Below, in pieces: positions 9,133 to 17,994 of a stretch of 64,000 bases of DNA (the first letter of the stretch is position 1; every line of letters starts with the position of its first letter). Under the pieces are notes generated by a model. That model saw nothing but the letters and a program-made list of their open reading frames with translations, was not told the origin of the DNA and ran no database searches. Location of the stretch: contig JAJLPB010000002.1 in the NCBI GenBank assembly GCA_025548565.1, positions 1 to 64,000 on the forward strand, in the 5' to 3' direction. The stretch comes from Rugamonas sp. A1-17. Lineage in GTDB: Bacteria > Pseudomonadota > Gammaproteobacteria > Burkholderiales > Burkholderiaceae_D. Both the position numbers and the translations under genes were made by a program.

Positions 9133-12078
9133 CTAGGCGGCGTCGGGCGGCGCCTGGGCGTCGCCGGCGGCGGCGTATTCGACCCGGTTGCGCCCCAGCG
9201 CCTTGGCGCGGTACAAGGCCTGGTCGGCCCTGCCCACCAGTTCGCCCGCCGTGGCCGGCCTGGCCGGGTCGAATTGCGCGACGCCGAAGCTGGCGCTCAC
9301 CGGCAGCAGCCCCGGCTCGCCCAGGTCGACCGGCGCCGACGCGATCGCCCACCGCATGGCCTCGACCCGCGCCTCGCCGTCGGCCCGCCCCAGGTCGGGC
9401 AACAACACCAGGAATTCCTCGCCGCCGTAGCGGCCCACCAGATCATACGGCCGCACGCAGGCGCCCAGCCGCGCCACCACCTCGCGCAGCACCGCGTCGC
9501 CGGCCGGATGGCCGTGGGTGTCGTTGATCCGCTTGAAGTGGTCCAGGTCGAGCAGGACCAGCAGGAAATGCGCGCCCTCGCGCTGCGCCTTCAGTATCGC
9601 CTGCTCCAGCATTTCCAGCATCGCCATGCGGTTCCACGCCTTGGTCAGGCCGTCGCGCAGCGCCCGTTCGCGCAAGGCTTCCTGCGACAGCTCCAGTTCG
9701 CGCGTGCGCTCCTCCAGCTGGCGGGTGCGCTCGCGCACCAGGCCCTCCATGCGCGCGTTGCTGGCGCGCAGGCCGCGCACGCGGTAGCGGTAGGCCAGCC
9801 ACAATGCCACGGCGGCCGCGGCCAGGCACGACAAATGGAACGCCGTGGTGCGCCACCAGGGCGGCGCGATGGTGAAGCTCAGTTCCTGCGTCGCCGAAAT
9901 GCTCTGCGTATCGATGTTCTCGACCGCGTACTGCAGCCGGTAGCTACCCGGCGGCAGCGCCGGGTAGCGCAGCATCGGCGTGGCCGAACTCGACCACTCC
10001 TGCTCCAGCCCCGCCATCCGGTAACGAAAACGCAAGGCGCCCCGGTGCTCGTAGCTCAGGCTGGCCATGGTGAACTGCAGCGAGCCGGACGACCAGGCCA
10101 GCGTGTCGTCGTTATGCAGCGGCAGCACCGCGCCGTCGCGCACCACCGCCTCGACGATGGCCGACAGCCGGTGCGGCGTGAACAGGCGCTCGGGATGCAG
10201 GATGTGCGAGGCGCCGTTCGGGGTCGGCAGCCACAGCGTGCCGTCCTTGTCCTCATAGAATGAGCGGGGAATGGTGCTGTCCCATACCAGCCCATCGTTG
10301 CTGTCGAACAGGCGCCACTGTTGCTTGTTCCACGCCAGCAGGCCGGCATCGGTCCCCAGCCAAAGCCAGCCGCGGCTGTCCTCGTGGATGGACGCCAGGC
10401 TCTTGTCGCGCAACAGCGGAACCCGCACCTCGTGTGTCGTCAGGCCCGCCTCGCCCGCGACGACGCGCCACAGCCCGGCCGTGCCCCGCCCCAGCCACAG
10501 GGAACCGTCGGCGGAGCAGCTCATCGAGTCGAAATCCGTCTGCCCTTCCTTCCTCAGCGGATAATTGTCCCAGCGCCCCCCGCGGCGGCGCCACAAGGTG
10601 CTCTCGGTCAGGAACCACAGCGTGCCGTCATGGCTCTGGCAGCTGTGCCGCGTCGTCTCGGTCAACAGGCTGCTGTCGGCCGCCAGTCCGGCCGGCCGGG
10701 CCGGCGCCGCGCCGTCGGCGGGCCGCTCCAGCACATACAGTCCGTCGCCGGTGCTGATCCACAAGCGCCCCTCGCGGTCGGCCAGCAGCCGGAAGATGAT
10801 CGGCAGCGACGCCACCGGCACCTCGCCGCCGCCGCGCCCATCGTCGCGGGCCAACGTGCCGCCATAACTGCCGGCCCACAGCCGGCCCTGGGCGTCCATC
10901 GCCTGGCTGCTCCACTGCTCGGACGCGTGGCCCGGCTCCGGCACGGCCGGCGCGGTGTCGCCGGCGCCCAGGCGCGCCATGCCGGAGCGCGTGCCGATGC
11001 GCATCCTGCCGGCGCCATCGCGCAGGAAGGAAATCACGCTGTCGTCGGGCAGCCCCTGCGCCTTGGTCCAGTTTTCCCAGTTGTCGTAACCTAGCCAGCG
11101 CACCAGGCCATGCCCGGCCGTCCCCAGCCACATTCCGTGGTCGCGGTCGGACAGCATCGCCAACACGCCGCCGCCCTTCTTGAGGCCATTGCGGCCGTCG
11201 AAGAATTCCCAGCGTCCGCCGCTCCAGCGCGCCACGCCGTCGTCGGTGCTGACCAGCACGCGGTGCTCCGCGTCCTCCGTCAACGCCACGCCGATGACGG
11301 CCTTGCGCATCACATCGCCGGGCGGGGTGCGGTCGACGAAACGCGTCGCTCCGCGTTCCAGCACCACGATATGACGGCCGCCGCGCGCCCACAGCGCGCC
11401 GTCCGCCGCGCGGGCGATGTTGTACCAGCGGTCGTCCGGCACGCCGGCGGCGCGGTCCCATACCCGCACTCCGCGCGCCCCGGCCTGGCACAGCGCGCGG
11501 TCGCATCCCAGCCATGATCCGCCATCCCCGTCGCCCCATACGCTGTCGATCTGGTCCAACGCCGGCAGGCGCTGGCGCTGATCCGCCGGGAAATGCAAGC
11601 GCGCGGCCGGGTGGCCGTCCGCCACCGTCAGCTGGAACACGCGCCCGCCGCTCACCACCACCGCGCCGCCGTCCGGCCCCGCCGACATCGGCTGATCCGC
11701 CCCGACCGGCAATTGCTTGCCGTCGTAGGGAACCGCGATCAGGCGCTCGCCGTCCAGCAGGTAAGTGCCCTCGTTGGTGCCCACCCACAGGCGCTGGCGC
11801 GCATCGGCCACCAGGCCGGTGATTTGCGTGTCGGCCAGGCCGTCGCCCCTGGCGTAGCGCCGGAATGCCGCGCCGTTGTAACGGAACAGGCCATTGTCCG
11901 TGCCGACCCACAGATAGCCGGCCCGGTCCTGCGCCAGCGCGTTGATCGAAAGGTTGGCCAAGCCTTCCTGCCGCGCCACGTAATGCAGCGGCAGTTGCTG
12001 GGCAGGGACGAGACAGGGCCAGGCCCAGCTCAGGAGGAAGGCGAACGCCGCGCACAGCCGCTGTAGATTGAATGACAT
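9133..12078 (-). CDS. Propeller/Y_Y_Y diguanylate cyclase
   Basis: A 981-residue protein: signal peptide (1-27), two seven-bladed periplasmic propellers with repeated LWVGT-type blade motifs, a Y_Y_Y domain, one transmembrane helix near residue 755, a coiled coil of RTRQLEERTRELELSQE type, and a C-terminal GGDEF domain. The active motif is GGEEF and a product-inhibition site RPYD lies at the usual distance before it, so c-di-GMP synthesis with feedback is expected. Inference: an extracytoplasmic ligand controls c-di-GMP level. It is a single gene with a palindrome about 100 bp upstream, matching the one before the PEP-CTERM gene. Confidence 0.9.
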   Translation of the reverse strand: MSFNLQRLCAAFAFLLSWAWPCLVPAQQLPLHYVARQEGLANLSINALAQDRAGYLWVGTDNGLFRYNGAAFRRYARGDGLADTQITGLVADARQRLWVGTNEGTYLLDGERLIAVPYDGKQLPVGADQPMSAGPDGGAVVVSGGRVFQLTVADGHPAARLHFPADQRQRLPALDQIDSVWGDGDGGSWLGCDRALCQAGARGVRVWDRAAGVPDDRWYNIARAADGALWARGGRHIVVLERGATRFVDRTPPGDVMRKAVIGVALTEDAEHRVLVSTDDGVARWSGGRWEFFDGRNGLKKGGGVLAMLSDRDHGMWLGTAGHGLVRWLGYDNWENWTKAQGLPDDSVISFLRDGAGRMRIGTRSGMARLGAGDTAPAVPEPGHASEQWSSQAMDAQGRLWAGSYGGTLARDDGRGGGEVPVASLPIIFRLLADREGRLWISTGDGLYVLERPADGAAPARPAGLAADSSLLTETTRHSCQSHDGTLWFLTESTLWRRRGGRWDNYPLRKEGQTDFDSMSCSADGSLWLGRGTAGLWRVVAGEAGLTTHEVRVPLLRDKSLASIHEDSRGWLWLGTDAGLLAWNKQQWRLFDSNDGLVWDSTIPRSFYEDKDGTLWLPTPNGASHILHPERLFTPHRLSAIVEAVVRDGAVLPLHNDDTLAWSSGSLQFTMASLSYEHRGALRFRYRMAGLEQEWSSSATPMLRYPALPPGSYRLQYAVENIDTQSISATQELSFTIAPPWWRTTAFHLSCLAAAAVALWLAYRYRVRGLRASNARMEGLVRERTRQLEERTRELELSQEALRERALRDGLTKAWNRMAMLEMLEQAILKAQREGAHFLLVLLDLDHFKRINDTHGHPAGDAVLREVVARLGACVRPYDLVGRYGGEEFLVLLPDLGRADGEARVEAMRWAIASAPVDLGEPGLLPVSASFGVAQFDPARPATAGELVGRADQALYRAKALGRNRVEYAAAGDAQAPPDAA

Positions 12079-12172
12079 GATTGCATACTGAAGAACGCGT
12101 ATCGGTCCATTATCTTCCCTTTGAGACCTCGACGATATCAGGATGTACCTGAAACGGGGTAAGGCTACGCCC

Positions 12173-12186
12173 TAGGGAAATCCCTA
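12173..12186. promoter_or_regulatory. TAGGGAAATCCCTA palindrome upstream of diguanylate cyclase
   Basis: Six-base perfect arms around AA, centred about 101 bp before the cyclase start. Sequence and spacing match the site at 7396-7411, which supports one shared regulator for the cyclase and the PEP-CTERM gene. Confidence 0.5.
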
Positions 12187-12201
12187 CCCCGGCATCGGCG
12201 G

Positions 12202-13557
12202 CTACGGATTCCCCAGTTCGTGCATCGGCACGCGGAAGGTCTCGCGCGCGGTCGCCACGGACATCGCAGCCACCACGCTGGTGGCGGTGACGAAGGCCGC
12301 CACCGGAATCCAGCCGCCCGGCCCTGGCTGCAGCACTGCCGCGCTGATGGTCGGCGCGAAGCCGCCCAGCGCGAAGCCGACCTGCGTGCCGATCGCCATG
12401 CCGGACAGTCGCACGCGGGTGCTGAACATCTCGCCGTACAGCGACGGCCAGACGCCGTTGGCGGCGCTGTACACCACGCCCGACAACAGCAGGCCGAAGG
12501 TGAACACCAGCGGCAGGTTGACGACGCTGATGCTCCACATGTAGGGCCAGATCAGCGCCGCGGATCCGAGCGCGCCGAAGATGAACACCGGCTTGCGGCC
12601 GATGCGGTCCGACAGCGCGGCGAACAGCGGAATCGCGCCCAGCGCCACCACGTTGGCCAGCACCAGCACCGTCAGCATGGTGGAGCGCGGGATATGCATG
12701 GTGTTGACGGCGTAGGACAGCGTGAACACGCTGAAGATCGTGCTCACCACCGACACCAGCGCGGCGAAGATCACCCGCAGCAGGTTGGCCTTGTGGTCGC
12801 GGAACAACAATGCCAGCGGCATGCGGCTTGGTTTGTGGCCGGATTCCTCGGCGAAGGCCGGCGTCTCGGGCAAAGTGCGGCGCACCCACATGCCCACCGC
12901 CACCACGATGGCGCTCAGGAAGAAGGGAATGCGCCAGCCCCACGACAGCAGCTGCTCCTCCGGCAGCGCGGACAGCGGCAGGAACACCAGCGTGGCCAGG
13001 ATCAGGCCCGCCTGCGTGCCGCTCAGCGTGAAGCTGGTGAAGAACGCGCGGCGGTTGGCCGGCGCATGCTCCAGCGTCATGGAGTTGGCGCCGGCCTGTT
13101 CGCCGGCGGCCGATATCCCCTGCAGCATGCGCAGCGCCACCAGCATGATGGGCGCGGCGATGCCGACCTGGCCGTAGGTCGGCAGCAGGCCGACCATGAA
13201 GGTTGAAATCCCCATCAGCAGCAAGGTGAAGGTCAGCACGCGCTTGCGGCCGTAGCGGTCGCCCACGTGGCCCAGCAGCACCGCGCCGAACGGCCGCGTG
13301 ACGTAGCCGACGCCGAAGGTGGCGAAGGCCGCCACCGTGGCCGTCGCCGGATCGAAGGCGGGGAAGAAGATTTTGCCGAACACCAGCGCCGCCGCCGTGC
13401 CGTAGATGAAGAAGTCGTAGTATTCGACCGCGCTGCCGATCCAGCTGGCGAAGGCCGCCTTGCGCGGCGAACGCGCCGGCGCGGTTGTGGTGCCTGCGGC
13501 GCTTGCCGCCTTGGCTATCTTGTCTGTCTTGTCTCTTGTCGTTGCTGCTGCCGTCAT
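12202..13557 (-). CDS. MFS metabolite:proton symporter, probable shikimate transporter
   Basis: A 451-residue protein with 12 predicted membrane helices and the metabolite:H+ symporter signature (GHVGDRYGRKRVL after helix 2, then LSDRIGRKPVF between helices 8 and 9). It resembles ShiA/KgtP/ProP-type carriers. The start at 13557 has GGAGG five bases upstream. As the last gene of the dehydroquinase-dehydroshikimate dehydratase-shikimate dehydrogenase cluster it is best read as the inner-membrane carrier for shikimate, quinate or dehydroshikimate; the exact substrate is inferred from context. The N-terminal 25 residues are Ala/Lys/Thr-rich and probably unstructured. Confidence 0.85.
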   Translation of the reverse strand: MTAAATTRDKTDKIAKAASAAGTTTAPARSPRKAAFASWIGSAVEYYDFFIYGTAAALVFGKIFFPAFDPATATVAAFATFGVGYVTRPFGAVLLGHVGDRYGRKRVLTFTLLLMGISTFMVGLLPTYGQVGIAAPIMLVALRMLQGISAAGEQAGANSMTLEHAPANRRAFFTSFTLSGTQAGLILATLVFLPLSALPEEQLLSWGWRIPFFLSAIVVAVGMWVRRTLPETPAFAEESGHKPSRMPLALLFRDHKANLLRVIFAALVSVVSTIFSVFTLSYAVNTMHIPRSTMLTVLVLANVVALGAIPLFAALSDRIGRKPVFIFGALGSAALIWPYMWSISVVNLPLVFTFGLLLSGVVYSAANGVWPSLYGEMFSTRVRLSGMAIGTQVGFALGGFAPTISAAVLQPGPGGWIPVAAFVTATSVVAAMSVATARETFRVPMHELGNP

Positions 13558-13587
13558 GTCGTCCTCCAGATGGTTATTGTAGTTGGG

Positions 13588-14712
13588 TTAAAACTTGTGC
13601 AGGATGCCGGCCTGCAGGCCGGTCAAATGTTTGCCGTTGATGTCGGCGCCTGCCAGGTTGGCCGAGGGGCCGGCCGAGCCGCTGAAGCGGAAGCCGGCGT
13701 TGGCCTGGTTCCGCATCTCGCTGGCGAAGCCGTACAACGTGGTGCGCTTGGACAGCTCGTAGTAGGCGCCCACGTTGGCGCCGCGCGCGCCGCCGTCGCC
13801 GCCGGAGGTGTCGTGGATCACGCCATACAGCGCCCCTACCCTCAGCCGGCTGTTGATGCGGTAGTCGGTCGAAATCTGATACAGGTTGTAGTAGCGGGCG
13901 GCGTTGCGGTCGGTACCGGCGAAGAAGTTGGTCGGGTTGCTGACGTTGTTGAGGATAACGCCCGCGTTCAGGCCATTGGCGTTGGACGTCGAGTTATTGC
14001 TGCGCGCCGCCGCCAGGTAGATGGTGCCGCTGCCGTATTGATAGTCGGCGTAGACGTTGTGGTACACCACCTTGTCCCCTACCGTGGCGGTGACGGTGTT
14101 CGGGCTGGCCTGCAAGCCGGCGTAGCCCGCGCGGTATGGCCCGTTGCGGTAGTCCAGCGCCAGCTGGTAGATCGGGCTGTTGCCGCGCGTGGCGCCGCCG
14201 TTTTCCGGCAGCGCGTAGTGCAGCACCAGTTGCGCCCCGGCCAGGCGCGGGGTGCGGTAGGACAGGTCGTTGTCGTAGCGCGATGGGATGCCGAAGGTGT
14301 TGAACAGGGAGCCGAAGGTGGTGCGGTCGGTGTAGTCGATGGCGCCGCCGATCAGGAAGATCTCCGTGTTCTGCCGGCCGATGCGGTATTCGCCGCTGGG
14401 CGCCTCGATGCCGACCCACGACTGGCGGTCGAACAGGCGGGTGGTGTCGGCGCCGGTTCCCGTGTCGGCGTTGATGCCCTGCTCCAGCGTGAACTTCACC
14501 TTGTAGCCACCGCCGATATCCTCCGTGCCGCGAAAACCGAGACGGCTGCGCAGGATGGCGCCGTCGTTCAGGCCCGTGATATGGGCGCCGCCGCTGCTGC
14601 GGATGTAGCCCACGTATTCGTCGAAATTGCCGTAGATTTCGATGTTGGACTGCGCCTGGGCGGCCGCCCGCCATGCCGCCATGCAGGCCAGCGCGATTGT
14701 TTGCTTCTTCAT
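13588..14712 (-). CDS. Gram-negative trimeric porin
   Basis: A 374-residue protein with a signal peptide ending near AQAQ, then the NIEIYGNFDEYVGY opening strand typical of burkholderial OmpC-like porins, a constriction-loop region with GRQNTEIFLIGG and a terminal aromatic strand ending HKF. It sits in the outer membrane as a 16-strand barrel for small solutes. GGAG precedes the ATG. It lies between the MFS carrier and dehydroquinase genes on the same strand, so it probably supplies outer-membrane uptake of the same hydroaromatic acids. Confidence 0.88.
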   Translation of the reverse strand: MKKQTIALACMAAWRAAAQAQSNIEIYGNFDEYVGYIRSSGGAHITGLNDGAILRSRLGFRGTEDIGGGYKVKFTLEQGINADTGTGADTTRLFDRQSWVGIEAPSGEYRIGRQNTEIFLIGGAIDYTDRTTFGSLFNTFGIPSRYDNDLSYRTPRLAGAQLVLHYALPENGGATRGNSPIYQLALDYRNGPYRAGYAGLQASPNTVTATVGDKVVYHNVYADYQYGSGTIYLAAARSNNSTSNANGLNAGVILNNVSNPTNFFAGTDRNAARYYNLYQISTDYRINSRLRVGALYGVIHDTSGGDGGARGANVGAYYELSKRTTLYGFASEMRNQANAGFRFSGSAGPSANLAGADINGKHLTGLQAGILHKF

Positions 14713-14788
14713 TCTGTCTCCGTTTTTTTAATTCGTATGGTCGCTGCGGGTTCCCCTCGGTACCGCTTCGAAGCGAGGGGGCTTCGTT

Positions 14789-15244
14789 TTAATCCTGTGC
14801 CAGCGCGGCGATCGCCAGCGCGTAGCCGCGCACGCCGAAGCCGGCCATCACGCCGTGCGCCACCGGCGACAACCACGAGTGATGGCGGAACGGTTCGCGC
14901 GCATGGACGTTCGAGATGTGCAGCTCGATCACGCGCACCGCCGCGCCCTTGATGGCGTCGTGCAAAGCGGCCGAGGTGTGGGTGTAGGCGCCGGCGTTGA
15001 ACACCACGCCGGCCAGGCTGCCCCGCGCCTGCGCCGCGCCGGCGGCGTGGATGGCGTCGATCAGCACACCCTCGTGGTTGGACTGGCGGAAGTCGAGCGT
15101 GTAGCCGTGGCGCTCGCAGGCTGCGGCGCACAGGCGCTCGACGTCGGCCAGCGTGGCGGAGCCATATACGGCGGGCTCGCGCTGGCCGAGCAGGTTCAGA
15201 TTGGGGCCGTTGAGCACCATCACGGTCTGGCTTGGGTTCTGCAT
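14789..15244 (-). CDS. aroQ: Type II 3-dehydroquinate dehydratase
   Basis: At 151 residues this has the normal length of the small dodecameric type II enzyme, which interconverts 3-dehydroquinate and 3-dehydroshikimate. Visible motifs are [19 protein letters not shown] with the catalytic Tyr27, the RQSNHEG segment, NAGAYTHTS and the [15 protein letters not shown] stretch with the catalytic His region. GGAGA lies upstream of the ATG. Its place between porin and dehydroshikimate dehydratase points to a catabolic role (quinate branch) rather than aromatic amino acid synthesis, though a second housekeeping copy elsewhere is assumed, not seen. Confidence 0.93.
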   Translation of the reverse strand: MQNPSQTVMVLNGPNLNLLGQREPAVYGSATLADVERLCAAACERHGYTLDFRQSNHEGVLIDAIHAAGAAQARGSLAGVVFNAGAYTHTSAALHDAIKGAAVRVIELHISNVHAREPFRHHSWLSPVAHGVMAGFGVRGYALAIAALAQD

Positions 15245-15259
15245 GGTGAGGTCTCCGTT

Positions 15260-16147
15260 TCAGGCCATGGTCGGGTGGGCGGCGGTGGGACGGCGCACCT
15301 CAAGGCTGCGCCGCAGCACCTGGTCGGTGACCCACTTGGCGGCGCTGTGCGCGCGCTGGCCGACGATCTCCGGCGCCAGTTGCAGGTAGTCGTCGTTGAA
15401 CACCTCGAAGCTGTAGTCGCCGCGATAGCCGCCGCGATCCAGCCGGCGCAGCAGATCCGTGAGCTCCGCCGAGTGCGCACCCTCGCCAGGGAACACGCGC
15501 AGGTGGCGCGCCGTCTCCAGCCGCTCCTCGGCGCTGCGGATGTCTCTCCACATGAAGTCGGACAGCTGCACCATCGCGATCTTGTGGCTGGGGATGTCCT
15601 CCAGTCCGTCCAGGTTGGCGCGGTTGGCCAGCATGTGGAAGGAGTCGATCACCACGCCCAGGTTGGCGTGGTCGGCCAGCTCCACCGCTTCCCACGATTG
15701 CTCGTACTGGTTGACGTGGCGGCCCCACGACAGCGCCTCGTAGCCGACCCGCACGCCCAGCGGCACCGCCAGCGTCGCCAGCTTGGCCAGGTGGCGCGCG
15801 ATCAGCCGCATGTCGCCGCTGGCGTGGCTGGAAGTGCTGGAGCAGACCATCAGCAACGGCGCGCCGACCGCCTGGCACACCAGCAGCATCTGGCGGGCGA
15901 TATCGAGTTTGTACTCGTGCAGCGCGCCGTCCAGGCCCTCGTAGTCGCGCATCACCTGGATACCGGTCACGCGCACGCCGCTGGCGCGCACCAGCCGCAC
16001 CGCTTCATCGAGGCCGCCGGGATGGCCGGCCAGGTCGCGCGCCCACAACATGATCTGGCTGAAGCCCGCCGTGCGCGAGGCACGCAGCTTCGCTTCCAGC
16101 GGACCGGCCAGGGTGATGCTGTCCATGCCGAAGTTGGAGAGATTCAC
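15260..16147 (-). CDS. quiC: 3-dehydroshikimate dehydratase (QuiC N-domain type)
   Basis: A 295-residue xylose-isomerase-like TIM barrel. The four metal ligands expected from bacterial dehydroshikimate dehydratases are in place: E137 (GYEAL), D168 (VIDSF), Q194 (VQLSD) and E248 (FEVFND). The reaction gives protocatechuate from 3-dehydroshikimate. The start is a GTG at 16147 that overlaps the shikimate dehydrogenase stop as GTGA and has GGAGG six bases upstream; upstream in-frame codons belong to the other gene. In pseudomonads this domain is fused to a C-terminal HPPD-like domain; here that partner is the separate gene at 16982-17866. Other sugar-isomerase-like functions are possible, but context favours this one. 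Confidence 0.85.
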   Translation of the reverse strand: MNLSNFGMDSITLAGPLEAKLRASRTAGFSQIMLWARDLAGHPGGLDEAVRLVRASGVRVTGIQVMRDYEGLDGALHEYKLDIARQMLLVCQAVGAPLLMVCSSTSSHASGDMRLIARHLAKLATLAVPLGVRVGYEALSWGRHVNQYEQSWEAVELADHANLGVVIDSFHMLANRANLDGLEDIPSHKIAMVQLSDFMWRDIRSAEERLETARHLRVFPGEGAHSAELTDLLRRLDRGGYRGDYSFEVFNDDYLQLAPEIVGQRAHSAAKWVTDQVLRRSLEVRRPTAAHPTMA

Positions 16148-16989
16148 AGGGCCTCCAATGCGCGGAACGCGTCCGACGACACGCCGGGCCAGCCGAACAG
16201 CTCCAGGTACAGGGGCGCCTGTTCGATCAGCATCTCCTTGCCCTTCTGGATGCGGCAGCCCAGTTCCTGCGCCTGGCGCAGCAGGCGGCTCATCTCGATC
16301 TTCATGCCGCAATCGGCCACGATGCAGCGTGGCGACACACCGCGCAGGTCCAGCGGCAGCGGATCGTCCGGGTACATGCCGAGCGGAGTCGAATTGACCA
16401 CCAGGTCGAAGCCGGCGGCGGCCGGCGGCGCGATCTCGATGCGGGTCGCGGGGAATGCGAGCCGCAGGCGCTGCTGCAAGGCCAGCGCCTGGTCGGCGCG
16501 CGTGTCGTACAGCGCCACTTCGCCGATGCCGCGTTCGGCCAGCGCATAGGCCACCGCGCAGCCGACGCCGCCGGCGCCCACCACCAGCGCGCGCGATACC
16601 GGCCAGTCCAGCGGCGCGGCGCCGCAGGTGCGGTCGAAGGCGCGGATGAAGCCCTCGCCGTCGATCAGGTCACCCAGTATGCGGCCCTGCCCGTCCTTGT
16701 AGATGGCGTTACAGGAGCCGGCCAGCCGTGCGCGCGGGCTGGGCACGTCCACCGCGTCCACGCTCATCGGCTTGTGCGGGATGGAGACGAAGATGCCGCC
16801 CACATTCGGGAAGGACATCAGCATCCGCACGGCGGCGGTGTACGACTCGGGCGGCACCTTCAGCGGCACCACGCGGGCGTCGATGCCGTGGCGCTGGAAG
16901 TAGGCGTTGAACAGCGCGGGTGCCTTGACCTGTTCGACCGGCCAGCCGATCACGGGGAAAATGCGGGTAGTGCCGGAAATCTCAATCAT
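16144..16989 (-). CDS. Shikimate/quinate dehydrogenase-family protein
   Basis: A 281-residue protein with an N-terminal substrate domain containing the catalytic Lys (SIPHK, K73) and an Asp (GDLIDGEGF, D110) at the usual NTD position, where Asn-Thr is replaced by Leu-Ile. A Rossmann domain with GAGGVGCA follows. It oxidises shikimate (or quinate) to the 3-dehydro acid using NAD(P). The altered NTD motif suggests a catabolic homologue rather than biosynthetic AroE. The ATG at 16989 overlaps the HPPD-like gene end by 8 bases and has GGAG upstream; the downstream dehydratase overlaps by four. Confidence 0.88.
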   Translation of the reverse strand: MIEISGTTRIFPVIGWPVEQVKAPALFNAYFQRHGIDARVVPLKVPPESYTAAVRMLMSFPNVGGIFVSIPHKPMSVDAVDVPSPRARLAGSCNAIYKDGQGRILGDLIDGEGFIRAFDRTCGAAPLDWPVSRALVVGAGGVGCAVAYALAERGIGEVALYDTRADQALALQQRLRLAFPATRIEIAPPAAAGFDLVVNSTPLGMYPDDPLPLDLRGVSPRCIVADCGMKIEMSRLLRQAQELGCRIQKGKEMLIEQAPLYLELFGWPGVSSDAFRALEAL

Positions 16990-17866
16990 GGTTCTTCTCC
17001 AGGTGGCTGACGACCAGCTCGAAACTGACGCCACCCTTGTACAGTTGTGTCAATGCGCCGCGTTCATTGGACTGCGCCGGTGCGCGGTCGATGAACACGA
17101 TGCCCCTCTGCTGCAGCGCGCGTACCGCCGCCAGCACGTCCGGCGCGCCGAAGCCCACCCGTATCAGCTGCTCGCCCCATTGCAGGCCGCCCGCGCCTTC
17201 GGGCGGCTCGACCAGTTGCAGGTAGAAGCCGTGGCACGGGCTTTCCAGCAGCGTCCCTTTCGGCACCACGCCGAAGTAGCGGCCTTCCGGCAGCACGCGG
17301 AAGTCCATCAGCTGCTGGTAGAAATCGATCCATTCCGGCGCGCGGCCGGCGCCGATGGCCTGCACCACGCCAAAGAAATGCAGGCCCGCCAATGCCGGCG
17401 GATTGGCCCGGGCGTTGGGGATAGGCTTGAAGTCGACGTCGTAGATCGAGAAGTCGCGGAAGCGGTCGACGAAGTACAGGATCGAATCGCCGGCGCCGTG
17501 CACGCCGGGGATGTTCAGCTCCATCACGCCGGCACGGGTCTGGATCGCCCAGGCGCCCATGTCGATGGCGTGGCGGTAGGCGGCGTCGGCGTCGCGCACC
17601 CGCAGCGCGATGGCGCTGATGACGGTCGATTGCGGATCGGTGCCCGATTGCGGCAAGGCGCGCGGATCGGCGTTGACGATCACGTTCATGCCGCCCTGGC
17701 GGTACAGCGTGACCTCGCGCGAGCGGTGGCGGGCGGTGGCCACGAAGCCGAACTGCTCCAGCAACGCGCCGAACGCCAGCGGCTGCGCACTGGCATATTC
17801 GACGAACTCGATGCCGTCTATGCCTAGTGGATTGTGCGGTTCGGGATTGTGTTCGTGTGCCGTCAT
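16982..17866 (-). CDS. HPPD-like VOC protein, probable separate QuiC C-domain
   Basis: A 294-residue two-repeat vicinal-oxygen-chelate protein that begins NPLGIDGIEFVEYAS, the hallmark of 4-hydroxyphenylpyruvate dioxygenase. It is shorter than HPPD (about 350). By hand alignment the two iron-ligand His positions (IDHLTHN and QHIAF motifs) are not His here, while the terminal Glu (SFELV) remains, so dioxygenase activity is doubtful. It is first in the operon that holds dehydroshikimate dehydratase, and in pseudomonad QuiC1 such a domain is fused to that enzyme. The ATG at 17866 has GAGGA upstream; the upstream extension runs into the operator region. Confidence 0.8.
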   Translation of the reverse strand: MTAHEHNPEPHNPLGIDGIEFVEYASAQPLAFGALLEQFGFVATARHRSREVTLYRQGGMNVIVNADPRALPQSGTDPQSTVISAIALRVRDADAAYRHAIDMGAWAIQTRAGVMELNIPGVHGAGDSILYFVDRFRDFSIYDVDFKPIPNARANPPALAGLHFFGVVQAIGAGRAPEWIDFYQQLMDFRVLPEGRYFGVVPKGTLLESPCHGFYLQLVEPPEGAGGLQWGEQLIRVGFGAPDVLAAVRALQQRGIVFIDRAPAQSNERGALTQLYKGGVSFELVVSHLEKNHD

Positions 17867-17943
17867 GGTGGTCCTCGCTTGGTTGAATGAGGCCAGTGTA
17901 GAAAAGCCGGTCCCCGAAAAACAGCCCGCAAAACCGCGAATAT

Positions 17944-17979
17944 TGCGCTGATCGCGCACATTGCGCGATAATCGCGCAA
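17944..17979. promoter_or_regulatory. Tandem palindromic operators between catabolic operon and IclR gene
   Basis: Two inverted repeats occur in the divergent intergenic region: TGCGCTGATCGCGCA at 17944-17958, and TTGCGCGATAATCGCGCAA at 17961-17979, with near-perfect arms. Their centres are 19 bp apart, close to two helical turns. The position between a divergent IclR-family gene and its likely target operon fits autoregulated operators of that family; binding is inferred. Confidence 0.6.
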
Positions 17980-17994
17980 ACAAAGAGGCGGACG

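Noticed and set aside
14740..14788. CCCCTCG/CGAGGGG hairpin between dehydroquinase and porin genes as a terminator
   Set aside because: It has no U-run on the minus strand and lies within what looks like one continuous operon, so termination is not supported.
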